Shown here piece by piece: positions 56,452 to 64,000 of a stretch of 64,000 nt of DNA (the stretch's first letter is position 1; every line of letters starts with the position of its first letter). The notes under the pieces are model-generated. The model was not told the DNA's origin. It saw only the letters and a list, made by a program, of their open reading frames with translations, and searched no databases. The position numbers were made by a program, and so were the translations under genes. Origin of the DNA: Hongsoonwoonella zoysiae (GTDB lineage Bacteria > Pseudomonadota > Alphaproteobacteria > Rhizobiales > Stappiaceae); assembly GCF_013266695.1 (NCBI RefSeq), contig NZ_JABRXF010000002.1:682001-746000 (forward strand), written 5' to 3'.

Positions 56452-58678
56452 GCTTTTGCGGTTCCAGGATCGATTTCGGGGAGTGGCGCTTCAAGGACTT
56501 GCCGCGTCCCGATAGCGAGGGATTTGTCATGAAATATTCGTGCGCATTAAAGGGTTCCTCGCCTTTCGTCGGCACGATCCTTTCATGCCCGCCATCCGGC
56601 AACAAACGCCAGCTTTGCTGGTTGTCCTTAAGGTTGGCGACCATGATCTGTTCCAGAACCTGCTCGTGCACAGTTGGTGTCAGAAGGGGCGCGAGCGCCT
56701 CCACGCGCCGGTCGATGTTACGCGGCATCATGTCGGCGGAGCCGATATAGACGAGAGCTTTCGCAGAGGGAAGGCCGTAGCCGTTTCCGAAGCAGAAGAT
56801 GCGGCTGTGCTCCAGGAAGCGCCCAACGATGGATTTGGCGCGGATGTTTTCGGAAAGCCCCGGGATTCCAGGCCTCAAACAGCAAATGCCGCGCACGACG
56901 AGATCGATTTCCACACCCGCCTGGCTTGCCTCGTAAAGCGCGTCGATAATCTCCGGATCGACCAGCGAGTTCATCTTCATCCAGATTTGCGCCAGACGAT
57001 CGGCCTTTGCGTGCTCCGCCTCCTGGCGGATGAGCCTCAGGATATCGCTCCTCAGCGTGATCGGTGAAACGGTCAGCCTCTCAAGCTCGGCCGGCTCCGC
57101 ATAACCGGTGATGTAGTTGAATATCTTCGCGACATCCCGCGCAATCACCTCGTCAGCCGTAAAGAACGAAAGGTCCGTATAGATCCGCGCCGTGATCGGG
57201 TGATAGTTGCCCGTGCCGATGTGGCAGTAGGTCTTGAGTTCGCCGTGCTCGCGGCGAACGACCATGGAAAGTTTCGCATGCGTCTTAAGCTCGAGAAAAC
57301 CGAAGACGACCTGTACGCCCGCACGCTCAAGATCCCGCGCCCAGCGGATGTTCGCTTCCTCGTCGAAGCGCGCCTTCAGTTCGACGAGCGCCGTAACGGA
57401 TTTTCCCGCCTCCGCGGCTTCGGCAAGCGCCTTGACGATGGGTGAATCGTTGGACGTCCGGTAAAGCGTCTGCTTGATCGCGACAACGTCCGGATCTTGC
57501 GCCGCCTGCCGCAGGAACTGCACCACCACGTCGAAGGATTCATATGGATGGTGGACGACAATATCCTTCTGCTGGATCGCCGAAAAGCAGTCGCCGCCAT
57601 GCTCGCGGATGCGTTCGGGAAAGCGCGCGGAGAACGGATGGAACTTCAGGTCGTCCCGGTCGATGCTGACAAGCTGGGAGAGGTTGTTGAGCGCCAGAAG
57701 CCCGTCGACGAGAAATATCTCGTCTTCATTAACATCGAGCGCCTCCGCCACAAACTCCCTTAGCGCCTTGGGCGTGGACTTTTCGATTTCCAGCCGGATC
57801 ACCGAACCCCGCCGGCGCCGCTTGAGCGCCGACTCAAAGAGCCGCACCAGGTCCTCCGCCTCTTCCTCGATCTCGATATCCGAATCCCGGATGACCCGGA
57901 AAACACCCTTGCCGCGCACTTCATAACCGGGAAAGAGCCGTGAGATGAAAAGCCCGATCGCATTTTCGATTGTGATGAAGCGCTGAACGTCCTTGTTGTT
58001 CTTCTGGCTCGGCAATTGCACGAAGCGGTCGAGTTGCACAGGCATGCGCAGAAGCGCCGTCATCCCCCGCCCGCCCTTTGCGGGCGCCAGCTCAAGAACG
58101 AGCGTGAAACCGAGGTTCGGGATAAACGGGAACGGATGGGCAGGGTCGATAGCGAGCGGCGTCAGTACCGGGAATATGTGAGACAGGAAATGGTCTTCGA
58201 GCCACGCCAACTCGGCTTTCTTCAGATCGGGCCCGTCGACGATGATGATCCCTTCCTCGGAAAGCTTTTCCTTTAGGGAACGCCAGCATCTTTGCTGCTC
58301 GCTTTGGAGGCGCTGCGCGGCCCGCCCGATCCGTTCGAGTTGGCCGGTGGGCGTCAGCCCGTCTTCGGAGCGCGTCGCCACATCCGCCCGTTGCTGGCCG
58401 CGAAGGCCTGCGACGCGAACCATGAAGAATTCGTCGAGGTTGTTCGCCGAGATCGACAGGAAACGCAGGCGTTCGAGCATCGGGTGGGATTCATTCTCTG
58501 ATTCTTCCAGAACCCGATGGTTGAACTGCAGCCAGGAAAGCTCGCGATTCATAAAGCGTTCCGGCTGCCCTGCAAGTGCTTCGGCGGCGTCGAAGCGTTT
58601 GGGCAACACGGCGACCGGCTGGTTTTCGGTCGCCTCCATGCGCTTTGTCTCTACCGGCGTTTCTGTCGTTTCGGTCAT
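56444..58678 (-). CDS. ppk1: Polyphosphate kinase 1
   Basis: 744-residue reversible kinase building polyphosphate from ATP. It has the N-terminal helical domain ([19 protein letters not shown]), the phospholipase-D-like C-terminal domains, and the autophosphorylated histidine region ([24 protein letters not shown] presented as [13 protein letters not shown]). [15 protein letters not shown] and [17 protein letters not shown] are further conserved blocks. It precedes ppx with an eight-base overlap and follows hdaA by 120 bases. Confidence 0.95.
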   Translation of the reverse strand: MTETTETPVETKRMEATENQPVAVLPKRFDAAEALAGQPERFMNRELSWLQFNHRVLEESENESHPMLERLRFLSISANNLDEFFMVRVAGLRGQQRADVATRSEDGLTPTGQLERIGRAAQRLQSEQQRCWRSLKEKLSEEGIIIVDGPDLKKAELAWLEDHFLSHIFPVLTPLAIDPAHPFPFIPNLGFTLVLELAPAKGGRGMTALLRMPVQLDRFVQLPSQKNNKDVQRFITIENAIGLFISRLFPGYEVRGKGVFRVIRDSDIEIEEEAEDLVRLFESALKRRRRGSVIRLEIEKSTPKALREFVAEALDVNEDEIFLVDGLLALNNLSQLVSIDRDDLKFHPFSARFPERIREHGGDCFSAIQQKDIVVHHPYESFDVVVQFLRQAAQDPDVVAIKQTLYRTSNDSPIVKALAEAAEAGKSVTALVELKARFDEEANIRWARDLERAGVQVVFGFLELKTHAKLSMVVRREHGELKTYCHIGTGNYHPITARIYTDLSFFTADEVIARDVAKIFNYITGYAEPAELERLTVSPITLRSDILRLIRQEAEHAKADRLAQIWMKMNSLVDPEIIDALYEASQAGVEIDLVVRGICCLRPGIPGLSENIRAKSIVGRFLEHSRIFCFGNGYGLPSAKALVYIGSADMMPRNIDRRVEALAPLLTPTVHEQVLEQIMVANLKDNQQSWRLLPDGGHERIVPTKGEEPFNAHEYFMTNPSLSGRGKSLKRHSPKSILEPQKRG

Positions 58679-58798
58679 ATATCCAACTCCGGATCGAGAA
58701 CGGTCAGATGCATTCCTATCCCTGGACTATGACGGATTTTCCATTGCCCGCGAACATCTGGCAAAGACCTTAGGTAAAAAGATGAATGAACCGCCCGC

Positions 58799-59488
58799 TT
58801 ACTCGCCGCTCGCCGCCAGCATTTCCAGGCATTTGCCGGCAAGCGGACGTGTGATTTTCCGCCGATCGGCAAGCGACATCCGGTCCAGCAGGTTGACGAC
58901 CATGCCGGCCACCGCAAGCGAACGCTCCATCCTCACGACCAGAAAGTCGATCACGCCGGGATCGACCATGATCTGTCGGTCCGCGAAAAGCTTCACCAGG
59001 AGACGACGCAGAAGATCGTCGTCCGGCTCCTCTATTTCCACTGGTGTTGCCGCTCGCAGGCGCGATACAAGGTCCGGCACCGTCAACTTCCAGCTTTGCG
59101 GCCATGTGCGGCTGGTGATGAGCACTTGCGCGCCCAGTTGGCGGCAGGTGTTCAGCAGGTGAAACATCGCCTTTTCATCAAATCCCGCGTGGGCATCTTC
59201 GACCGCCAATGCGCCCTGCGCGGCAAGTGAGGCAGGTTCTGTACGATGAAGATCTGCGGCAAACACTTTTCGGGCGCCCGACAGTTCCCGCCAGATTTCG
59301 ACGAGATGGGTCTTGCCGGCGCCGATGGGCCCGGCCAGAAGCACCACATCTGATGGCCAATTCGGCCATCGATCGATCATCTCGAAGGCGCTTCGGTTGG
59401 AAGCGCCGATCAAAAAGTCGTCGCGGCCAAGCGCCTCGTCGAACGGCAGGTCCAGAGGGATCTGGCCTGCGCCAATCGGGTCAGGCAT
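58799..59488 (-). CDS. hdaA: DnaA regulatory inactivator HdaA
   Basis: 229-residue DnaA-like AAA+ protein that, bound to the replication clamp, promotes hydrolysis of DnaA-ATP and so prevents re-initiation. The clamp-binding motif QIPLDL is at residues 9-14. Walker A is GPIGAGKTH, the Walker B region is LAVEDAHAGFDE, and the C-terminal lid follows. It lacks the DnaA DNA-binding domain. The eight-base overlap with the AI-2E permease gene is conserved in Hyphomicrobiales. Confidence 0.92.
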   Translation of the reverse strand: MPDPIGAGQIPLDLPFDEALGRDDFLIGASNRSAFEMIDRWPNWPSDVVLLAGPIGAGKTHLVEIWRELSGARKVFAADLHRTEPASLAAQGALAVEDAHAGFDEKAMFHLLNTCRQLGAQVLITSRTWPQSWKLTVPDLVSRLRAATPVEIEEPDDDLLRRLLVKLFADRQIMVDPGVIDFLVVRMERSLAVAGMVVNLLDRMSLADRRKITRPLAGKCLEMLAASGE

Positions 59489-60575
59489 CGTCCTTTTCCC
59501 TTGCGTTCGGCGGCACGCCGGTTCCGATATAAAGCCGGCTTGACCTGTATTGTTCCAGGGCGAAGCGCACCAGAACCGCGATCATCGCCGAAACCGGAAC
59601 AGCAATCAGCAGCCCTACAAAGCCCAGAAGATAACCGAAAGCGAAAAGAGCGAACATGAGCCAAACGGGATGCAGGCCGACGCTGCGCCCCACCAGCTTC
59701 GGCTGCAGAATATTTCCTTCCAGGAATTGACCGACAGCAAAAACACCGAAAACAGCCACGATCCAGGGCCAGTCCGGCCAGAATTGAACGAGCGCGACGC
59801 CAAGCGAGACGACGAACCCCAAGGTCGCGCCGACATAGGGAATGAAACTCACCATCCCTGCGCCCAACCCGATGAGCAGGCCGAAATTGAGCCCAACGGC
59901 GGCAAGGCCAACGGCGTAGAATATGCCGAGCAACAGGCAAACGCTGAACTGGCCACGAACGAATCCGGCCACAGCTTTGTCCATCTCCCGCGCGAGCCGG
60001 TGAATGACGTCCCGGTGGTCGCGCGGCAGCCAGTCGTCGATCTTTGCCACCATCCTGTCCCAGTCGAGGAGAAGGTAGAACGCGACGACAGGTGTGACCA
60101 CGAAAAGGGAGACGATGGAAAGAACCGCCTGCCCCCCGCTCCAGACGGACTGGAGCAAGCCGCCGAACCAGCTTGCGCTCTTGCTCAGGATATCGCCGAA
60201 ATTCGATTGCAGATCCTTGACGCCGATACCGGTAATTGAGTGCAGGCGGGCGCCGAGCTGTTCCGTTATGATGCCTTGAAGATTGCCGATCAACCTGGGC
60301 AGGTTCTCGATGAAACCGGCAAGCTGACTGCCCAGAACCGGCAGAATGACGATCAACGCCACGATGAATAAGATCACGAAAAGGACAAGAATGGTGACCG
60401 TCGCTGCCAGCCTGCTGAGGCCTATTGCCTCCAGCCGGTCGGCGATGGGGTCCAGAAGATAGGCAAGCGCCATGCCGGCAACGAATGGCAGCAGGATGGG
60501 GCTGAAGACATAAAGAAAGGCGATTGCGGCGGCCAGCGCCAACAGCCAGAACGAGATTTGGCGTTGCAGGGTCAC
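59481..60575 (-). CDS. AI-2E/PerM-family membrane transporter
   Basis: 364-residue inner-membrane protein with about seven or eight helices, of the AI-2E (TqsA/PerM) exporter superfamily. Typical features are the paired N-terminal helices (WLLALAAAIAFLYVFSPILLPFVAGMALAYLLDP given here only as FSPILLPFVAGMALAYLLDP), a central soluble part, and VGLNFGLLIGLGAGMVSFIPY. The substrate is unknown; family members export autoinducer-2 or act as Na+/Li+ antiporters. It overlaps the CDP-alcohol transferase gene by ATGA and hdaA by eight bases. Confidence 0.88.
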   Translation of the reverse strand: MTLQRQISFWLLALAAAIAFLYVFSPILLPFVAGMALAYLLDPIADRLEAIGLSRLAATVTILVLFVILFIVALIVILPVLGSQLAGFIENLPRLIGNLQGIITEQLGARLHSITGIGVKDLQSNFGDILSKSASWFGGLLQSVWSGGQAVLSIVSLFVVTPVVAFYLLLDWDRMVAKIDDWLPRDHRDVIHRLAREMDKAVAGFVRGQFSVCLLLGIFYAVGLAAVGLNFGLLIGLGAGMVSFIPYVGATLGFVVSLGVALVQFWPDWPWIVAVFGVFAVGQFLEGNILQPKLVGRSVGLHPVWLMFALFAFGYLLGFVGLLIAVPVSAMIAVLVRFALEQYRSSRLYIGTGVPPNAREKDDA

Positions 60576-61189
60576 GGTCGCTTGTCTCCGTTCCGGTCGC
60601 CGTTCGCAGCACCGTTGACCGGTTGCGAAATTTCTTCACCCGCCATGTGGCGCAGCCACGTTACGAGATACGCAGCGGCAGATACCAGCGTCAAGCTGCC
60701 GGTGATCCAAACCATGGCGGCTTCCACCATATCCACGCTGACATTGAAAGCCGCCTGCCCCAGAACGAATGTTATCAAAGTGATCTGGGAAAGCGTATTC
60801 GCCTTGCTGACGAAAAGGGGTTTGACCGTTACCGGATGATCCATGACCCAGGATACGACAACGGCGCCGATAATCAGGAAATCGCGCGCGACAGCCGCAA
60901 TGACCAGCCAGCTCGGAATGAGCCCGGCAAGTCCGAGAGAGACGAAAGCAGCCACCAGAAGAGACTTGTCCGCGATCGGGTCCAGATATGCGCCAAGCTG
61001 GCTGCGCAGGTCGAACTGCCGAGCGATATATCCGTCGGCGGCATCCGAAATTCCCGCTGCCAGAAACACCCAGAACGCCGTCGCCTCCCGCCCATCAACG
61101 ACGAGCCAGACGAATACAGGGACCGCAATGAGCCTTGCGATGGTGATGAAGTTGGGCACCGTCACCCGCAGCATCTCCATGAATTCCAC
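60572..61189 (-). CDS. CDP-alcohol phosphatidyltransferase (PgsA-like)
   Basis: 205-residue integral membrane enzyme with the complete CDP-alcohol transferase signature D-x2-D-G-x2-A-R-x8-G-x3-D-x3-D, with Asp49, Asp52, Gly53, Ala56, Arg57, Gly66, Asp70 and Asp74. The N-terminal NFITIARLIAVPVFVWLV helix is typical of phosphatidylglycerophosphate or cardiolipin synthases of this family; the acceptor alcohol cannot be decided. First gene of the minus-strand operon to AI-2E permease, hdaA and ppk/ppx, divergent from purM. Confidence 0.88.
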   Translation of the reverse strand: MEFMEMLRVTVPNFITIARLIAVPVFVWLVVDGREATAFWVFLAAGISDAADGYIARQFDLRSQLGAYLDPIADKSLLVAAFVSLGLAGLIPSWLVIAAVARDFLIIGAVVVSWVMDHPVTVKPLFVSKANTLSQITLITFVLGQAAFNVSVDMVEAAMVWITGSLTLVSAAAYLVTWLRHMAGEEISQPVNGAANGDRNGDKRP

Positions 61190-61321
61190 ATTTATAGCAA
61201 ACTATCGCAGTTCCCTTTACCGTCTTTCACGGCACTGCGGAATTGCGAATTCCTGCGTTCCCGCCTTGCCCTTGCTCCGCCCGCATTGTAGACGCGGCGG
61301 AAAGAATTCCGGAGAACCTCG

Positions 61322-62398
61322 ATGAGCGATACTTCCAGCCGAAAGGCGAATGGTCTCACCTATGCCGATGCCGGCGTGGACATCGACTCGGGCAATGCCC
61401 TGGTCGACCGGATCAAGCCCTTCGTGAAGGCGACCGCCCGGCCAGGTGCCGACAGCACGATCGGCGGCTTTGGCGGATTGTTCGATCTGAAGGCCGCTGG
61501 TTTCACGGATCCGATCCTGGTCGCCGCCAATGATGGCGTCGGCACGAAACTGAAGATCGCAATCGAAACCGGCCTGCACGACACTGTCGGCATCGATCTT
61601 GTCGCCATGTGCGTCAACGACCTCGTCGTGCAGGGCGCCGAGCCCTTGTTTTTCCTGGACTATTACGCCTGTGGCGCGCTCGATGTGGAAGCTGCGGCAA
61701 GCGTCGTCAAGGGCATCGCGGAAGGCTGTCGCATTTCCGGCTGCGCGTTGATCGGCGGCGAAACGGCGGAAATGCCGGGCATGTACGCCGAAAAGGATTA
61801 CGACCTTGCCGGTTTCGCGGTCGGCGCGGTCGACCGCGAAGGGCTGTTGCCGCGCCACGACGTTGGCGAAGGTGACGTTCTGCTCGGCCTTGCCTCGTCG
61901 GGCGTTCACTCCAATGGTTTCTCGCTGGTTCGCAGGATTGTCGAGCGCTCCGGCATATCCCTCAAGGATGAAGCGCCTTTCGCCATCGGTTCAACGCTGG
62001 CTCAAGCACTGATGACGCCGACCAGGGTTTACGTGAAGCCGCTTCTTGCGGCGATGAGGCGCACATCAGGCGTAAAGGCACTTGCTCATATCACTGGTGG
62101 GGGGCTGCCTGAAAACCTTCCGCGCGTTCTTCCGCACACGCTTTGTGCCGAAATCGACCTTTCGGCGGTTTCCGTGCCACCTGTATTCAAATGGCTCGCG
62201 GCGGAAGGCGGCGTGGCGCAAGCGGAAATGCTCAGGACTTTCAATTGCGGGATCGGCATGGTCGTCGTCGCTTCCAGACGGGAAGCCGGCATCATTCGCG
62301 AAATTTTAGTCGAGGAAGGTGAGAAAGTCGTCGAAATCGGCCGTCTGGTTCCGCGTGAAGGCGAGGCCGTGGTCTTCAAAGGCGCACTGGAGCTTTGA
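61322..62398 (+). CDS. purM: Phosphoribosylformylglycinamidine cyclo-ligase
   Basis: 358-residue AIR synthetase, fifth step of purine synthesis (FGAM plus ATP to aminoimidazole ribotide). Conserved blocks are [65 protein letters not shown] and [16 protein letters not shown]. Length and start are standard. It is followed one base later by purN, as usual. Confidence 0.97.
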   Translation: MSDTSSRKANGLTYADAGVDIDSGNALVDRIKPFVKATARPGADSTIGGFGGLFDLKAAGFTDPILVAANDGVGTKLKIAIETGLHDTVGIDLVAMCVNDLVVQGAEPLFFLDYYACGALDVEAAASVVKGIAEGCRISGCALIGGETAEMPGMYAEKDYDLAGFAVGAVDREGLLPRHDVGEGDVLLGLASSGVHSNGFSLVRRIVERSGISLKDEAPFAIGSTLAQALMTPTRVYVKPLLAAMRRTSGVKALAHITGGGLPENLPRVLPHTLCAEIDLSAVSVPPVFKWLAAEGGVAQAEMLRTFNCGIGMVVVASRREAGIIREILVEEGEKVVEIGRLVPREGEAVVFKGALEL

Positions 62399-62399
62399 G

Positions 62400-63056
62400 A
62401 TGACGTTGCGGAAGCGCGTTGCCGTCCTGATTTCCGGACGCGGCAGCAACATGACCGCGCTGATCGAGGCCGCGCGCGCCAATGACTATCCCGCTGAAAT
62501 CGCGCTTGTCGTGTCGAACGTGCCGGAGGCCGGCGGGCTTGAGAAAGCGTCGGCGGAGGGTATCGAAACTGCCACCATCGACCATCGCGGCCGCGGCTCT
62601 CGACAGGCATTCGAGGAAGAACTCGACCGGGCAATCCGCGACAGGAATATCGATCTCATTTGCCTGGCCGGCTTCATGCGCATCCTTACGCCGTGGTTCA
62701 CAGACCGTTGGCATGACCGTATTCTCAACATTCACCCGGCGCTGCTGCCATCCTTCAAAGGGCTTGATACCCACACTCGCGCCCTCGCCGAAGGCTGCCG
62801 CATTCACGGCGCCACAGTCCATTTCGTCCGCAGCGAGATGGATGCCGGCCCGATTATCGTGCAGGGAGCGGTACCGGTGATGGACGGCGACGATGCCGCG
62901 ACGCTCGCGGCACGCGTCCTCGCAGTGGAGCACAAGATCTATCCGCGAGCACTTGCGCTCGTAGCGTCAGAACGAACAAGTGTTGAGGGAATGCGCGTAC
63001 TAACAGGCGTTGAAGGCTCGAACGACTTCAGGTCCTTGATTGTACCGGAAAATTAG
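62400..63056 (+). CDS. purN: Phosphoribosylglycinamide formyltransferase
   Basis: 218-residue GAR transformylase using 10-formyl-tetrahydrofolate, third step of purine synthesis. The phosphate loop is LISGRGSNMTAL (10-21). The catalytic Asn110, His112 and Asp148 are in LNIHPALLPSFKG and SEMDAGPII. The ATG at 62400 is separated from the purM stop by one base. Its last four bases overlap the end of the convergent WYL regulator gene. Confidence 0.96.
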   Translation: MTLRKRVAVLISGRGSNMTALIEAARANDYPAEIALVVSNVPEAGGLEKASAEGIETATIDHRGRGSRQAFEEELDRAIRDRNIDLICLAGFMRILTPWFTDRWHDRILNIHPALLPSFKGLDTHTRALAEGCRIHGATVHFVRSEMDAGPIIVQGAVPVMDGDDAATLAARVLAVEHKIYPRALALVASERTSVEGMRVLTGVEGSNDFRSLIVPEN

Positions 63057-63775
63057 CTCGCTGCGACCTTCCGCTCCTGCTTGTAGCGTTCCAGTTCCAG
63101 GAGTTGCTGCTCCTTCCAGTCGGAGAAGAGTTTCTGTCGGTTCACCGGTGTGCGCCGGTTTGTAACCGTCATTTCGATAATCCGGTCCGTTCTGAAATTG
63201 CGAAAATCCTGACGCAACTCGCACCAGGCGCCGAGCACGCGCGATTGCTGGAAAAAACCGAGCACGATCGGCCAGATCCTGCGCCTTTCAGGCATACGAT
63301 CCGGCACTTGATAGAGAATTTCCACGATCTGCCCGCTCCTGAGCGCCGCGCGCAATTCAGGAAGTTCGATCCGCTCTTGCGGAAACGGCTCGAAAACGGG
63401 CGCATACAGGGGGATCTCGATAAATTCATCGCGCATCGTAGCGGGCAGCACCGCCGCGATTTTCGCCACCGCATTTCGCGCCGCCTTGGCCAACGCCGCA
63501 TCGCCTCTGCTTTCTGCCATGCGCAGGCCCAGCATGACGGCCTCCATCTCGTCGGTGTCGAACATCATTGGCGGGAGGTCGTAGCCTGCTTCGAGGATAT
63601 AGCCGACCCCGGCCTCACCGCGTATCGGCACGCCGCTTGCCTCCAGTGCCACCATGTCGCGATAGATAGTCCTTAGCGAAACCTCAAGCTCCTCCGCGAT
63701 GTAGCGCCCGCTTACCGGTCTTCGCTCACGCCTCAACACCTGGATGATCTGCAGCAGTCTGTCGGCGCGGCGCAT
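63053..63775 (-). CDS. WYL-domain (YafY-like) transcriptional regulator
   Basis: 240-residue regulator with an N-terminal winged helix-turn-helix (RADRLLQIIQVLRRERRPVS, VSLRTIYRDMVALEASGVPI) and a C-terminal WYL-type ligand domain (VEILYQVPDRMPERR, VLGAWCELRQDFRNFRTDRI). I prefer ATG 63775 (AGGGA about ten bases upstream, homologues begin MRRADRL). An ATG at 63814 would put the start codon inside the palindrome at 63808-63825. Divergent from the glutathione S-transferase gene, which it probably controls. Confidence 0.88.
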   Translation of the reverse strand: MRRADRLLQIIQVLRRERRPVSGRYIAEELEVSLRTIYRDMVALEASGVPIRGEAGVGYILEAGYDLPPMMFDTDEMEAVMLGLRMAESRGDAALAKAARNAVAKIAAVLPATMRDEFIEIPLYAPVFEPFPQERIELPELRAALRSGQIVEILYQVPDRMPERRRIWPIVLGFFQQSRVLGAWCELRQDFRNFRTDRIIEMTVTNRRTPVNRQKLFSDWKEQQLLELERYKQERKVAAS

Positions 63776-63807
63776 CGTCAACGTCCCTGGAACCGAACGG
63801 GAGGATG

Positions 63808-63825
63808 CTGACATTATGCTGTCAG
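63808..63825. promoter_or_regulatory. Palindromic operator between WYL regulator and GST gene
   Basis: CTGACATTATGCTGTCAG has perfect six-base arms CTGACA/TGTCAG with a six-base spacer, and a second overlapping palindrome CAGTACTACTG (63823-63833). Position between divergent genes suggests autoregulation and control of the GST by the WYL protein. Confidence 0.55.
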
Positions 63826-63872
63826 TACTACTGGCGTATCAAGCGGCTATCCAAAAACCGGGAGATCACGTC

Positions 63873-64000
63873 ATGCTTACACTCATAGCTTTCCCTTCGA
63901 TGCCGGGGACCCGCAGCCTCAGCGCCTTTTGCTATAAGGCCGAAGCCCTGCTTGCCATGGCCGGCAAGCCGTATATCTGCGAATACATCGTCGATCTTTC
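63873..64000 (+). CDS. Glutathione S-transferase family protein (5' part only)
   Basis: The first 42 codons before the window ends encode a thioredoxin-fold start (MLTLIAFPS, then SLSAFCYKAEALLAMAGKPY), which matches the N-terminal domain of glutathione S-transferases, with Ser/Cys near the glutathione thiol site. GGGAG lies nine to ten bases upstream of the ATG. It is cut by the right edge, so length and C-terminal domain are unknown. Confidence 0.75.
   Translation, partial: MLTLIAFPSMPGTRSLSAFCYKAEALLAMAGKPYICEYIVDL

Overview
This window looks like a chromosomal segment of an alphaproteobacterium of the order Hyphomicrobiales (Rhizobiales), probably related to Phyllobacteriaceae or Rhizobiaceae. 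The evidence is gene content and order: dgt-argS-SPOR protein-nagZ-scpA-scpB; sufS2-B-C-D-S1-T-A with an Irr-type iron box in its promoter; an ExoR-like periplasmic protein; NDUFA12; a class II (B12-dependent) ribonucleotide reductase; and purN-purM beside a CDP-alcohol transferase, an AI-2E permease, hdaA, ppk and ppx. The genus cannot be decided from the sequence. I saw no tRNA, rRNA, CRISPR array, prophage or intact insertion sequence.

Layout. 1-8745 (minus strand): dgt, argS, a SPOR cell-division-type protein, nagZ and scpAB, followed by an iron-type ABC ATPase cut by the window edge. 8912-11622 (plus): erpA, xthA, a D-threonine-aldolase-like enzyme and a small secreted Cys-rich protein, convergent with exoR (11677-12516, minus). 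13431-19763 (plus): parE, a sulfotransferase-like gene, a secreted unknown, a DEAD-box helicase and a diguanylate cyclase. 19773-27259 (minus): tfoX-like gene and the complete suf operon. 27573-33938: an alpha/beta hydrolase, NDUFA12, a stand-alone receiver protein and nrdJ. The nrdJ gene has two tandem NrdR-like boxes over its promoter and a structured leader.

34098-41439 is the most distinctive functional unit. A divergent RpiR regulator faces an operon of a three-part TRAP transporter, 2,3-diaminopropionate ammonia-lyase, an M20 carbamoylase/hydantoinase-family amidase and an N-carbamoyl-D-amino-acid amidohydrolase. The last three genes overlap by ATGA. I infer uptake of a ureido (carbamoyl) derivative of 2,3-diaminopropionate, removal of its carbamoyl groups, and cleavage to pyruvate and ammonia.

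41440-43245 appears AT-richer and gene-poor. It holds a small protein shaped like a minimal nucleotidyltransferase whose metal-binding aspartates are replaced. 43246-49389 holds a CSS-EAL phosphodiesterase, a PfkB-family kinase and two tandem, related secreted proteins of unknown function. 49443-63056 is housekeeping: an MsbA-like exporter, aspS, rnd, ppx, ppk, hdaA, an AI-2E permease, a phosphatidyltransferase and purMN. A WYL regulator diverges from a truncated glutathione S-transferase gene at the right edge, with a clear palindrome between them.
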